From: Ignisphaera sp.
GTDB lineage: Archaea; Thermoproteota; Thermoprotei_A; Sulfolobales; Ignisphaeraceae
Assembly: GCA_025058535.1 (NCBI GenBank)
Contig: JANXEL010000033.1
Coordinates: forward strand, 1-64,000
DNA: 64,000 nt
Reading direction: 5' to 3'
The position numbers and the translations under genes were made by a program. The number at the start of each line of letters is the position of its first letter. The stretch's first letter is position 1. This document shows, in pieces, positions 54,561-63,440 of the stretch. A model generated the notes under the pieces. It was not told the origin of the DNA. It searched no databases and worked only from the letters and a program-made list of their open reading frames with translations.

Positions 54561-56456
54561 ATGAATAGAAATGTTGTGGTGATGGCAAAGCAGTACGACA
54601 AAACGTTAATTACAATACACAATAGAGTTCTATTAGATGTTTTAAGAGAGTTAGAGATCCCACTACGCTCAGATTGCGGAGGTATTGGGGTGTGTGGGAA
54701 GTGTAAGGTGCTTATAACAGGAGGCAATTCAACACAACCTACTAGTAGTGAAAGAAAACTTCTTTCTTATAAAGAGCTGTCTGAGGGTTATAGATTAGCA
54801 TGCCAAGTAAGATTAATTGAGGGAGAATTCGAAGTCTCAGTACCACCGGAATCTACACTTCAACGTTACAAATCTGCAGATACAGGTTTTGAAAGACCTG
54901 TTCCATTACTACCAGCCATCAAAAAAATTTTTGTAACGTTACCAAGGGCTTCACTCAATGACACTAGAGCCGATTTTGAACGTATTGTAGATACGGTTAA
55001 AGATTTCATTAATTCAAATGATATTGATATTGATATTGATGATATTCGAAAGATTCCAGAGACCATAAGGAATAGCGACTGGAAGGTGACCATTGTTGCA
55101 TGGTATGATAAAAGAATTATCGATGTTGAGGCGGGGGATACGAGAGACAGTGCATATGGCCTAGCTATTGATATTGGCACGTCCAAAATAGTGGTCCATC
55201 TTATTGATCTAACAAACGGTAGCACCATAGCAATCGACTCCACACCTAATCCTCAAGCTAGCTACGGAGCTGATATAATTTCTAGGTTGACTTATGCATT
55301 AAAGGATGACGAAAATTTAAGAAGGCTTCAAGAAGTTGTGATTAAAGCTGTAAATGTAGTTATCGATCGCATACTATCTAGAGCTAATGTATTAAAGGAC
55401 CGTGTGTACGAGGCCGTAGTAGTTGGAAACACCGTTATGCATCACCTCTTTTTGGGTATTCAGCCTAAATATCTTGGTTACTCACCTTACGTGCCCACCA
55501 TAGCAAGAGCTCTATCTATCAGAGCTAAGGATCTGGGAATTTCAATCCATAGAAGTGGTACCATCTATGTGCTACCTGTTATAGCCGGCTATGTTGGATC
55601 AGACGCCCTTGCCGATGCTCTGGCCATCGATATCGAAAACTGCGAAGCACCCTGTATGCTTATTGACATAGGCACCAATAGTGAAATTCTACTAAATAGT
55701 GGAAAAGAAATAATTGCATGTTCAACACCAGCAGGACCCGCCTTCGAGGGATTTGGAACAGCATTTGGAACTAGAGCAGTAAGTGGCGCTATTGATCAAG
55801 TATTTATATACTTTGACAGCTCTATACAAGATTTTGTTGTACGCTATCATACTATAGGAGGAGAAAAGCCGGTGGGTTTATGCGGCTCCGCGTTTATAGA
55901 CGCCACGGCACATCTATATAGACTAAATATAATTAACAACAGGGGCAGATTCTTAAAGGGAATAAAATCGAAAAGGATTGTAGAGATCAATAACACACCA
56001 TCTTTTATTCTAGCATGGAGCAATGAAACTAAAATTGGAAAGGATATATCAATTGATGCAAAGGATATAAATGAAATTCTACTAGCCAAAGCAGCTATAG
56101 CAGCTGGTATTAGGATACTAGCTAAAAGTGCTAACATAGATCTTACCGATATCAAAAAAATATACATAGCAGGCTCCTTTGGAACGTATATGAACGTCGA
56201 GAATGCTGTCACAATAGGTCTATTGCCGTCGATAGACACTAAAAAAGTTGAATTTGTTGGAAACATTGCTATAGGTGGTGCCAAGATGTGTCTAAAAAAT
56301 ACTGAGATTAGGAGAAAGGCTGAGGAATTAGCTAGAAGAATAAAATATATAGAGCTATCAACTTATCCATCATTTAATAAAATATTTATGGAGTCCATAC
56401 TACTACCACAAATTACTTCACGCAACCAGGAGTCCTCCCTACAGAATGGTGGTTAA
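54561..56456 (+). CDS. [2Fe-2S] ferredoxin-ASKHA protein, corrinoid-activation (RACo/DUF4445) type
   Basis: The N-terminal ferredoxin domain has cluster cysteines in DCGGIGVCGKCK near residue 37 and RLACQV near 80. A linker precedes a DUF4445 ASKHA ATPase domain with GLAIDIGTSKIVVHL near 200, VVVGNTVMHHLFLG, CMLIDIGTNSEI near 370 and IAGSFGTYMNVENA near 536. This order matches reductive activators of corrinoid proteins. No methyltransferase or corrinoid protein gene is nearby, but a cobalamin adenosyltransferase is encoded at 42.4 kb. Several in-frame ATGs exist (54510, 54540, 54561, 54582); I use 54561. Divergent from the BMP transporter. Confidence 0.83.
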   Translation: MNRNVVVMAKQYDKTLITIHNRVLLDVLRELEIPLRSDCGGIGVCGKCKVLITGGNSTQPTSSERKLLSYKELSEGYRLACQVRLIEGEFEVSVPPESTLQRYKSADTGFERPVPLLPAIKKIFVTLPRASLNDTRADFERIVDTVKDFINSNDIDIDIDDIRKIPETIRNSDWKVTIVAWYDKRIIDVEAGDTRDSAYGLAIDIGTSKIVVHLIDLTNGSTIAIDSTPNPQASYGADIISRLTYALKDDENLRRLQEVVIKAVNVVIDRILSRANVLKDRVYEAVVVGNTVMHHLFLGIQPKYLGYSPYVPTIARALSIRAKDLGISIHRSGTIYVLPVIAGYVGSDALADALAIDIENCEAPCMLIDIGTNSEILLNSGKEIIACSTPAGPAFEGFGTAFGTRAVSGAIDQVFIYFDSSIQDFVVRYHTIGGEKPVGLCGSAFIDATAHLYRLNIINNRGRFLKGIKSKRIVEINNTPSFILAWSNETKIGKDISIDAKDINEILLAKAAIAAGIRILAKSANIDLTDIKKIYIAGSFGTYMNVENAVTIGLLPSIDTKKVEFVGNIAIGGAKMCLKNTEIRRKAEELARRIKYIELSTYPSFNKIFMESILLPQITSRNQESSLQNGG

Positions 56457-56713
56457 GAGGTCTTTGAAGCTAAGTATCCCTTATGTGGGAGAGCATTTTG
56501 CCAGAGTTATAGAATTGATGTATTATTCCCGCACACATGTTGACAAGGAATTTCAACTTGATGTTTGCCACAATATAAAGTATTTTGACTAATATCAAGC
56601 ATATCAGATATAGCTGGCAGTGTTTAGGTTAATAGAAGTAATAGTAAAATAGAGGAGGAAATTATTTAAAGTAAATTTAAGTATTGAAACGAGCTAATAC
56701 TACAATTTAGCAT
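56457..56713. other. Gap between convergent genes
   Basis: AT-rich, no coding frame or structured element seen. Confidence 0.5.
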
Positions 56714-57433
56714 CTATATGCTACCTCTTTTAATTCTTTTAGATTCGCCAACAATCCAATAGTCACCATCATCTCTTCTCTCGAGTTTGAAAATAGGTAC
56801 TTCGTGTTTCACCCGTTCTAATATTCGTAGGAGCACATCTATAGCCTCCTTTCTTTTCTTTGCAACTACCGCTATATACAGTGTTTTTTCACCTGGTTTT
56901 GAAGAGCCAACTCTATGCAAAATTTCAATAGCACCAATTCTATCACTATTTACTATTTCCTCATTAGCTATCTTGTCTAGTGCTTTGGAAGTGTATGGTT
57001 CGTACGCTTCATAAATTAGTTCATTAACTCTATGCCCGTCTACATAACCCTTGACAACGCCTACAAATATTGCAATTGCTCCATAACCTTTTTCCCCATA
57101 CTCGTTAGCTAACTTATCAATCCTACCGTCTATATCTATCTCATTGCTACTGAATAACGAGGTATATACTCTTCTATCTCCTCCAGAGAGTGGTGGAACT
57201 ATGGCTATCTCATCTCCATCCTTAATACTATCTGTACCCGTAGCCGTACTACCATTAATCAAGATTATCGGTTCGGCCTCATTAAAGGCTAAGGCTAGTT
57301 GGGGGTATCTAGCTAAAATATCATCTATTAGTTTTCTTAGAGGTATTTCACTGTGTTGTGGATACTCCAAGGCAACCTCGTTAGAGTTAACTACATCTCT
57401 AAATATTGAAAAGAACTTTACTACTATCCTCAT
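56714..57433 (-). CDS. MoaD-MoaE fusion, molybdopterin synthase
   Basis: Residues 1-86 are a MoaD-type beta-grasp domain (VVKFFSIFRDVV, then DEIAIVPPLSGG). The Gly-Gly that should be the free C-terminus is followed at once by a MoaE domain (residues 90-239: GAIAIFVGVVKG, YEAYEPYTSKALDKIA, and the active-site VVAKKRKEAIDVLLRILERVKHEVPIFKLE). Fused forms are known in some bacteria and archaea; use of the MoaD tail would need cleavage after Gly-Gly. ATG 57433. It stands alone. Confidence 0.9.
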   Translation of the reverse strand: MRIVVKFFSIFRDVVNSNEVALEYPQHSEIPLRKLIDDILARYPQLALAFNEAEPIILINGSTATGTDSIKDGDEIAIVPPLSGGDRRVYTSLFSSNEIDIDGRIDKLANEYGEKGYGAIAIFVGVVKGYVDGHRVNELIYEAYEPYTSKALDKIANEEIVNSDRIGAIEILHRVGSSKPGEKTLYIAVVAKKRKEAIDVLLRILERVKHEVPIFKLERRDDGDYWIVGESKRIKRGSI

Positions 57434-57591
57434 TATATTTCAACCATATTTTGCTTCTTCTACCTATTACTCCAACGTTTAAAGCTTTTAAAATCTCACC
57501 ATATTTACTATTAGTTTGAAATCTGAACACCGATATGAGAAAGAGAGTTGGAGCATGTGGTATAATTGCGATACTAATGTAGGTGCTGCAA

Positions 57592-58269
57592 TTGGTTGCA
57601 TCAAAAGATGTATTAAGGGTGCTCGAAAGCTACTTACCGGTCATTGTGCTGGTAATTGTAAGCGTAGCAATATTTTCACTACGTAAGTTAATTATTAGAG
57701 TGCTTCTGGGATTCAATGGTTTTATTGTCGTGCTCTTACTCTCCTTGATAAGCTGTCTATCTGTAGTTCCAATTCCCTACACATATATTGTATTTCTAAT
57801 AGCCACCGCATACAAACCAAACCTTATTATAATATCACTAGGGGGAGCTCTAGGTTCTACACTAGGAGAGGGCGTGGCATGGTTTCTCGGACGAGCTGGT
57901 TCCTCAGCACTTCAAAGAACTAAATATTTTCATAGAATTGAATTAATTCTTAGGTATACGAAATCGCGAAGTTCCTTAGCACTACCACTCCTAGCGTTCA
58001 TCTTTGCCTTAACCCCTCTTCCAGACAAAATTATATTCTTACCACTTGGCATGCTAAGGTATAATCCATTAAAGGTTTTGCCAGCGACTTTCTTTGGCAA
58101 ATTTGTAATGAATATAGTAGTTATAATTGTAGGGCAATTATGGGGCGTAGTTGGTGAGGAGATTCTCGGTTTGGGTGAGGTAATAATGTTTATAGCCACT
58201 ACCATTATACTTATTGCAATCATGTCTATTATGATGTTCGTCCGATGGGAGGAGATAATCAAGATTTAA
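57592..58269 (+). CDS. VTT/DedA-type membrane protein
   Basis: About 225 residues with five or six hydrophobic segments and the VTT (SNARE-associated) domain pattern: VVPIPYTYIVFLIATAY, GGALGSTLGEGVAWFLGRAG, then ALTPLPDKIIFLPLGMLRY with the family's Pro-rich re-entrant loop. Such proteins scramble or flip lipids or are tied to membrane homeostasis. TTG 57592 is preferred because AGGTGCT six bases before it looks like the ribosome binding site; GTG 57583 is inside that site. Confidence 0.75.
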   Translation: MVASKDVLRVLESYLPVIVLVIVSVAIFSLRKLIIRVLLGFNGFIVVLLLSLISCLSVVPIPYTYIVFLIATAYKPNLIIISLGGALGSTLGEGVAWFLGRAGSSALQRTKYFHRIELILRYTKSRSSLALPLLAFIFALTPLPDKIIFLPLGMLRYNPLKVLPATFFGKFVMNIVVIIVGQLWGVVGEEILGLGEVIMFIATTIILIAIMSIMMFVRWEEIIKI

Positions 58270-58357
58270 TATCTTTATACATATGCCTAACAAACATTTG
58301 TATTTCTATTAAATCTTATAAATCTTAGAGTAGTTCATCATATTATAGTGTTCCACC

Positions 58358-59137
58358 TTAATTATGGTGGTCGTATATATGTACGTGGTCTTTAAATTTT
58401 ATAACTGACTTTCCATAAATTCTCCCAAGCACGTCAATATTGAGAACCTCCATGGGCTTTCCAATGTAGTAGACTCCCCTGCCAAATATCATCACATTAT
58501 CACATATACCCAAAAATATCTCTGGATCGTGACATGTGATTAAGATTATCTTATCCTTTTTAAGAATAGAAATTACATCGATTATCTCCATCTTTCCCTC
58601 CGGATCTATGGATGAAAGTGGCTCATCTAAGAGAATTATTGGTTGATTGTTAACCAGTGCTCTTGCCATAAACAGCCTCTGCATCTCTCCTCCGGATAGT
58701 TTCCATATGCTTCTGTCCCACAAACTCTTATCTATACCTACAGTATTAAATGTCTCCTTGATGATTCTCTGCATCTCGCTCTTATCCATTCTCAGCCCCA
58801 TCTTCTTTAAATGAATTGTTAAACCGAATTCAACAAATTCCCAGACGGTTATTGGAAAGCCTGTAGTCGAGGTGAATCTTGAAAGCTGCGGTACATAATC
58901 CATAAACACGCCTGCTAACTCACTATTACCCGTAATATCAATTTGGTTAACATACACTTTGCCAGCATGAGGCCTTACGAATCCTATTAGTGTTTTTAGA
59001 AATGTCGTCTTACCTACCCCATTGGGTCCTATTATCAATAGGATATACGGACTTTCCAGTTCAACATTAATGTTGCGTATAAGTGGCTTCTCATACCCTA
59101 TCGCTAGATCCACTACTTTTAGTGCAACTATTTCCAC
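58358..59137 (-). CDS. Metal ABC transporter, ATP-binding protein
   Basis: ZnuC/MntB-type ATPase. Walker A GPNGVGKTTFLKTLIG near 34, signature LSGGEMQRLFMARAL near 142, Walker B ILLDEPLSSIDPEG near 164 and switch His ILITCHDPE near 194. About 259 residues from GTG 59137, chosen because the TATA box at 59165-59173 places the start of transcription near 59143; ATG 59152 and 59185 lie upstream of that. Its partners are encoded on the other strand across the shared promoter. Confidence 0.9.
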   Translation of the reverse strand: MEIVALKVVDLAIGYEKPLIRNINVELESPYILLIIGPNGVGKTTFLKTLIGFVRPHAGKVYVNQIDITGNSELAGVFMDYVPQLSRFTSTTGFPITVWEFVEFGLTIHLKKMGLRMDKSEMQRIIKETFNTVGIDKSLWDRSIWKLSGGEMQRLFMARALVNNQPIILLDEPLSSIDPEGKMEIIDVISILKKDKIILITCHDPEIFLGICDNVMIFGRGVYYIGKPMEVLNIDVLGRIYGKSVIKFKDHVHIYDHHN

Positions 59138-59145
59138 GCACCAAC

Positions 59146-59186
59146 TGTGCATACAAACTATAGGTTTATAAATTTTGGTGTGCACA
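59146..59186. promoter_or_regulatory. Shared metal-transporter promoter with TGTGCA/TGCACA inverted repeat
   Basis: TGTGCA (59146-59151) and TGCACA (59181-59186) flank a near-symmetric TATA box, tttataaat at 59165-59173, that could serve both divergent operons. A NikR-like protein encoded by the plus-strand operon is the obvious candidate ligand-responsive binder, though the half-sites differ from the enterobacterial NikR consensus. Confidence 0.45.
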
Positions 59187-59214
59187 AAGCAAGTCCCTAG
59201 TAGGCGTACCTGTT

Positions 59215-60210
59215 ATGTCATACTCGGTAGGTAGAATAGTTTTAATTGTTGTCACTATGTTCTTAATCCATAGCATACCAGAAGCTCTGCTATCATCTGA
59301 TGGTCTATATATCATTGTAACCTATCCGTACCTTTATGATGATGTAAAAAAGGTTGTGTGCTCAGATGATATAGTCATAAATTTAATCAAGCCTGGTGTG
59401 GATCCTCACGAATATCATCTTACACCAACTGATGCAGATATGATTAGAAGAGCTAGCATTGTAGTCTCTACTGCTCATACACACTTTGAATTAAAAATTA
59501 AAGAATTGATAGAGAAAGGCGAAATTGGAGCTACACTAATTGAGATCCCATACCTTGAGAGCATGAAGATTCTTAAGAATCCCTCCACAGGTATGGAGAA
59601 CTATCATGAGATGCTGTTGCATCCTGAGAACTACGTAACCTTTATGAACCATTTAAAGCGTGTTTTAATTAAGTTAAGGCCTCAGTGCAGCAAAATCTAT
59701 GAAGAGAATGTCAACCAGTTTATTTTAAGAATTCAAAAAATAGTCAATACAAGCTTTAAACTAAATAGAATGGCTGTTTTAGATACACCAATCATACAGT
59801 ACGTTGCTGTATGGTTAGGTCTAAATGTTTCACACATTCTTGTGAGCGAAGAGGAGATTCCCATAGCACCGAGAGATGTAGAGGAAGTTGAAAATGTATT
59901 AAGAGGTTACAATGATAGCATTGCCGTTGTGACTAATGGTTCTAAAGCCTCGCAGTATCTAATAGAACTAGCTAATAAGTATGGAAGGAAGGTTTTAGTG
60001 CTGCCGAACCCATTACTGTCATCATCCATCATTTCCACCCTGGAGGATGTCATAAGATACGCAAATGCCTTTGCTACCAATGAAAAAATGTATATCACCA
60101 GTACACCTTTTCTACTCCAGCTAGACAGATATAGAGTAATACTTATAGCATTAATAGTGATGACAGTAGCAGTCTCACTGCTATTTAGATTAAGAAGGTG
60201 GCAGTTTTGA
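59215..60210 (+). CDS. Metal ABC transporter, substrate-binding protein
   Basis: ZnuA/TroA-type cluster A-I binding protein. A signal peptide covers about residues 6-24. The metal site includes His residues of KPGVDPHEYHLTPTDAD near 60 and TAHTHFE near 86. A C-terminal hydrophobic segment (VILIALIVMTVAVSLLF) followed by RLRRWQF should anchor it in the membrane. Substrate Zn, Mn or Ni is not decidable. 331 residues, ATG 59215. The permease start overlaps its stop. Confidence 0.87.
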   Translation: MSYSVGRIVLIVVTMFLIHSIPEALLSSDGLYIIVTYPYLYDDVKKVVCSDDIVINLIKPGVDPHEYHLTPTDADMIRRASIVVSTAHTHFELKIKELIEKGEIGATLIEIPYLESMKILKNPSTGMENYHEMLLHPENYVTFMNHLKRVLIKLRPQCSKIYEENVNQFILRIQKIVNTSFKLNRMAVLDTPIIQYVAVWLGLNVSHILVSEEEIPIAPRDVEEVENVLRGYNDSIAVVTNGSKASQYLIELANKYGRKVLVLPNPLLSSSIISTLEDVIRYANAFATNEKMYITSTPFLLQLDRYRVILIALIVMTVAVSLLFRLRRWQF

Positions 60211-61076
60211 AAAATACAACTTTAATGCTACTGATGCTAAGTTTATTATCCATAATACCCGTTCTTCTCTCGGTCCCATACAAATGGTTCCTGACAGTGT
60301 TTTTTTCATCCGTGCTATACGGAGCTCTAAGCCCCTTAATTTCTGCTAGAAGAATATATTTTTTAGCGGCTGAAGCACCGCACACCTCCCTTCTATCAAT
60401 TACAGCTGGGATTATTCTCTCCAACACTTTTCCAATACTAGATGAATTCTACTGGGCAATTCTTCTATCAACATTCCTACTATATCTTATTGGATTTGCG
60501 ATAAGGCTCGGATTTGACCCCGATATTGTAACATCTGCTGCTATAGCTCTTACAGCATCGGCTAGCGTAATAGCCGTAGCCTATGTTCTATCAAAATATA
60601 GTATTAAATACAACTTATGGAGTGTGATATTGGGGGATCCGCTACTCACCACAGCGGAGGATCTCTATATACTCGCATGCATTTCACTCATAGTACTCTG
60701 TATTACACTCTACATATTCAGAATAAATGTGTATATTGGTGTGGACACAGATTATATGAAGCTGCACGGAGTAAGGTTGAACCTTTATGACGCAATACTT
60801 TTTGCAATTATTGGTGTGGCCTCTGTTGCCCTCTTGAAAATCGTTGGCTTTGTATTGGAACACGTACTTCTACTACTACCATCAATAATAGCAATGAACT
60901 TTGTTGAAGGATCTAACCAAGTGTTTGCTACGAGTATACTACTTGCTGTAATCATGAGTATGGTGGGGCTCATAGTATCTATCCATTTAAATATAGCTCC
61001 AGCAGGAAGCATTGGACTTACAGCATTTTTATTTTATGCCACCACCTATTGTGTCACGGTGAAGAAAGGTGGTTAA
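60207..61076 (+). CDS. Metal ABC transporter, permease
   Basis: ZnuB/TroC-type permease with about eight hydrophobic segments. The family segment after the first helices reads SPLISARRIYFLAAEAPHTSLL near 45, and MKLHGVRLNLYDAILFAIIG near 185 corresponds to the ATPase contact region. About 289 residues. TTG 60207 has AGGTGG five bases upstream and shares TTGA with the previous stop; GTG 60198 is an alternative. It overlaps the regulator gene by eight bases. Confidence 0.88.
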   Translation: MKNTTLMLLMLSLLSIIPVLLSVPYKWFLTVFFSSVLYGALSPLISARRIYFLAAEAPHTSLLSITAGIILSNTFPILDEFYWAILLSTFLLYLIGFAIRLGFDPDIVTSAAIALTASASVIAVAYVLSKYSIKYNLWSVILGDPLLTTAEDLYILACISLIVLCITLYIFRINVYIGVDTDYMKLHGVRLNLYDAILFAIIGVASVALLKIVGFVLEHVLLLLPSIIAMNFVEGSNQVFATSILLAVIMSMVGLIVSIHLNIAPAGSIGLTAFLFYATTYCVTVKKGG

Positions 61077-61440
61077 GAGGAGATTTGGAGTATCAATAGA
61101 TTCTAGAATTTCAGCAGAACTAGATAATATAGCTAAAAATCTAAACATGGACAGATCAAAAATTGTTGAAATAGCATTACAAAATTACATAACTGAGCAT
61201 AAACATCTATCGTCAAAACATAACTGTAGGGGTATAGTAATCATGAAAACCATCAGCAGCGTGCCCTTTGATAAGATTCTCGAAGACTACAGAAGCATCA
61301 TAGTAAACTATCTACATAGCCACATAGAGAATGAATGCATATGTATAGTGTTTGTCTCTGGGGATTCTGAGCATATTAGTAACCTGAACAGATGTTTAAT
61401 AACGTGTGGATGTCTTATACGCTATCTACCACTACATTAA
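61069..61440 (+). CDS. NikR-like ribbon-helix-helix metal regulator
   Basis: CopG/NikR-type transcription factor of 123 residues. The ribbon-helix-helix (RRFGVSIDSRISAELDNIA then MDRSKIVEIALQNYI) fills residues 1-45, and an ACT-like metal domain follows. LHSHIENEC near 83 resembles the His-x-His...Cys nickel site of NikR, with one residue fewer between the second His and the Cys. Cotranscribed with the metal transporter, so it probably senses the transported metal and controls the shared promoter. Confidence 0.82.
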   Translation: MVKRRFGVSIDSRISAELDNIAKNLNMDRSKIVEIALQNYITEHKHLSSKHNCRGIVIMKTISSVPFDKILEDYRSIIVNYLHSHIENECICIVFVSGDSEHISNLNRCLITCGCLIRYLPLH

Positions 61441-62033
61441 GATTAATCCTTGCAAGAGTTGTATTCTCCTACAATACAACCACTAAAAATAACTCATGCT
61501 ATAGAAATGTTCTTCTGTTGCCAATTGTAGGGTTTAAAATTATAATTGTACATATATTGGAAACAACCTTTAATGCAATTTAGAGCCTTCTAATTTTACA
61601 TTCTATACAACAATTGTGAAGCTAATTATTAAAATTAATTGTGGCAATGGATACTGTAACCACCTATATTCATCACATTCAATAAACACATTGCCCACCA
61701 TCTACAATTCTAAATAATAATCACTCGCTGCATGTATGAGAGCGCAGTAAAGGGTACAGTTCAAAAACGTTGAATTCAGCTTAAATTCATAGCTATAATT
61801 TGCATCCCTACTAAAAGGTTTTACCAAGCGTTAACTTGAAAAGTAGTCAGGCAATTATAAAATGGGAAGGTTTGAATATTTCTATGAATACTTTTAAGCC
61901 TAAAAGCAAATCAGTACGCACAGCTCGCATTACTCGATATCTCTCAATGTATTTAGATAATGAGGAGTAGTACGATAACTATGATATAGCCATTCAATAA
62001 GCATGCCACCCACAGTATTTATAGTACAGCAAT
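61441..62033. other. AT-rich region without a gene
   Basis: About 590 bases with no supported coding frame. Notable points are an inverted repeat CTTTTA-agcc-TAAAAG at 61891-61906 and two loosely similar segments beginning cattcaataa (61677 and 61991), followed by gcccacc/gccaccc. No RNA box motifs found. Confidence 0.45.
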
Positions 62034-62051
62034 GATAGTACTAAGTACTAT
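62034..62051. promoter_or_regulatory. Palindromic operator candidate before the winged-helix gene
   Basis: TAGTACT-A-AGTACTA (62035-62049) is a perfect 7-bp-arm palindrome at the predicted transcription start, about 26 bases after a TATA-like tatttatag at 62016-62024. Its core GTACTAAGTAC is the reverse complement of the element at the leuA promoter (10756-10775). Confidence 0.5.
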
Positions 62052-62066
62052 ATCAATTGAACAGTT

Positions 62067-62084
62067 GCCACCACCAATGGTGGT
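62067..62084 (+). promoter_or_regulatory. Hairpin that can mask the ribosome binding site
   Basis: caccaccaatggtggtg is a near-perfect palindrome; as RNA it can pair CACCAC with GTGGTG around CAATG. The right arm holds the GGTGGTG that would bind 16S rRNA for the GTG at 62094. Confidence 0.35.
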
Positions 62085-62093
62085 GAAGGTCTA

Positions 62094-62615
62094 GTGGCTG
62101 CTTCAAAAAGAAAGCTAGTCGAAATCCTAGTGAAATTAGGAAATGAATTCACAAAGGAAGATGCTGTGCAAAAACTCATGTTGTCTCCTTCAACGATAAG
62201 AAAATACTTGAAATCTTTAAAAAATGAGAAACTAATTGAGGAAATCAGTGAAAACAGGTATAGAATAACATCTAGGGCTGCATTTTATCTGGAGGGCATG
62301 CTAGTAGCTCCAAAAAACGTTAGTGAAGATAAAGCGTACATATTTACCGACAATGCTGGCACACCCGTGATACTGAAAGTGAATAGCCTAGAGAAACTTT
62401 ATATAGTGATAAAACACAATATTGTACCTAATACAATCCTACACTACCACTTGGTTAATGGTTATCTAGTTAGATGGATAATGGAAACCCTAGGAGCCGT
62501 GAAACTAGCTGAAAAATTAAAGCATGCGAAGGATATCAATGAATTGCTAGAGATTATAGAGGAGTACATGCTAATTACAAAAGGCGGCAACGACGATAGT
62601 CGAACCCCAGATTGA
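62094..62615 (+). CDS. Winged-helix transcription regulator
   Basis: The first 65 residues form a winged helix-turn-helix (KLVEILVKLG, DAVQKLMLSPSTIRKYLKSLKNEKLIEEI, wing NRYRIT). The remaining 105 residues are an alpha/beta domain I do not recognise, which could bind a ligand. GTG 62094. Its promoter has a palindrome shared with leuA and a hairpin over the ribosome binding site, both consistent with autoregulation. Likely DNA-binding regulator; target set inferred only from the shared palindrome. Confidence 0.75.
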   Translation: MAASKRKLVEILVKLGNEFTKEDAVQKLMLSPSTIRKYLKSLKNEKLIEEISENRYRITSRAAFYLEGMLVAPKNVSEDKAYIFTDNAGTPVILKVNSLEKLYIVIKHNIVPNTILHYHLVNGYLVRWIMETLGAVKLAEKLKHAKDINELLEIIEEYMLITKGGNDDSRTPD

Positions 62616-62842
62616 TAAATATAATCTGTGAGTTAATACTGCATTTATAACCACATTTCAACAGAACAGTTCTAAAATGTATAGTTCTTGCTATGGAATA
62701 AAGATTCATCCCCACTAGTGATATAGCGGGTGGATCATCAAAACTATCCATACAATGCTTTAGCAGCTTAGATCATCGTAGAAGGTGAAAAATGGTTTGA
62801 AAAATGGTTCAATTTAGTTACATTATTATATAGTTGTGTTGT
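62616..62842. other. Gap between convergent genes
   Basis: AT-rich, no supported gene or RNA element seen. Confidence 0.5.
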
Positions 62843-63028
62843 TTAGCTACACTCCGGGTAGTCGTCTGGCACTTTAGCTCTGAAGTATCTCCCGGTTTCG
62901 GGATCAGCAAATAGTCCTATTTTGACACCTTTTCTACCTCTTGGTGCCAGACTCCAGACCTTCTTTGGCACTAGATCTTTCTCTGCTCCGCTTGGTGTTT
63001 TGACTTTTACTGCTTTTGTACAGGCCAT
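62843..63028 (-). CDS. cren7: Chromatin protein Cren7
   Basis: Small basic DNA-binding protein conserved in Crenarchaeota; an SH3-like barrel that bends and compacts DNA by minor-groove insertion. The full 61 residues match the family, including [29 protein letters not shown] and the C-terminal [12 protein letters not shown] 63028, with a TATA-like gcttttaaac (minus strand, about 63064-63073) and a leader carrying GGGGTTGG. It is a strong taxonomic marker. Confidence 0.97.
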   Translation of the reverse strand: MACTKAVKVKTPSGAEKDLVPKKVWSLAPRGRKGVKIGLFADPETGRYFRAKVPDDYPECS

Positions 63029-63440
63029 GTTTCCAACCCCGTGTTTCTACTCTCTGTTATTAGGTTTAAAAGCATGGCGTAAGAATTTAATCAAATCTGT
63101 TGGCTATGTACAATACCGCTTCATATCTTCAGATATTTGTTACCCTGCTTAGATACTAATTAAATGATATATGAAATATTAGTATTATCGTCTAACCATG
63201 TCCAGTACCGGCTTCGATAAGGATTCCAACCCTTAAAATCATGATGGAATTTAAAAAGCTGTCCTAAGCGCTATATTGTAAAAGATTTTTAAATCCTCTT
63301 TGACAGAGCTTTAAGCTAAGGAATCCTTTGAAACACCGTACCACATATACCCTGCAGAAAGATAGTTCGCTAGCATCAATTAGCACTACGCATACTGCAT
63401 CAGCCAACAATACAGCGCTGAGTTGCCATAGGTGATACCA
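63029..63440. other. Divergent promoter region of cren7 and purA
   Basis: Holds the cren7 TATA box (about 63068, minus strand) and a candidate purA box (gatttttaaatcc, about 63284). No coding frame found in the remaining 400 bases. Confidence 0.45.
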
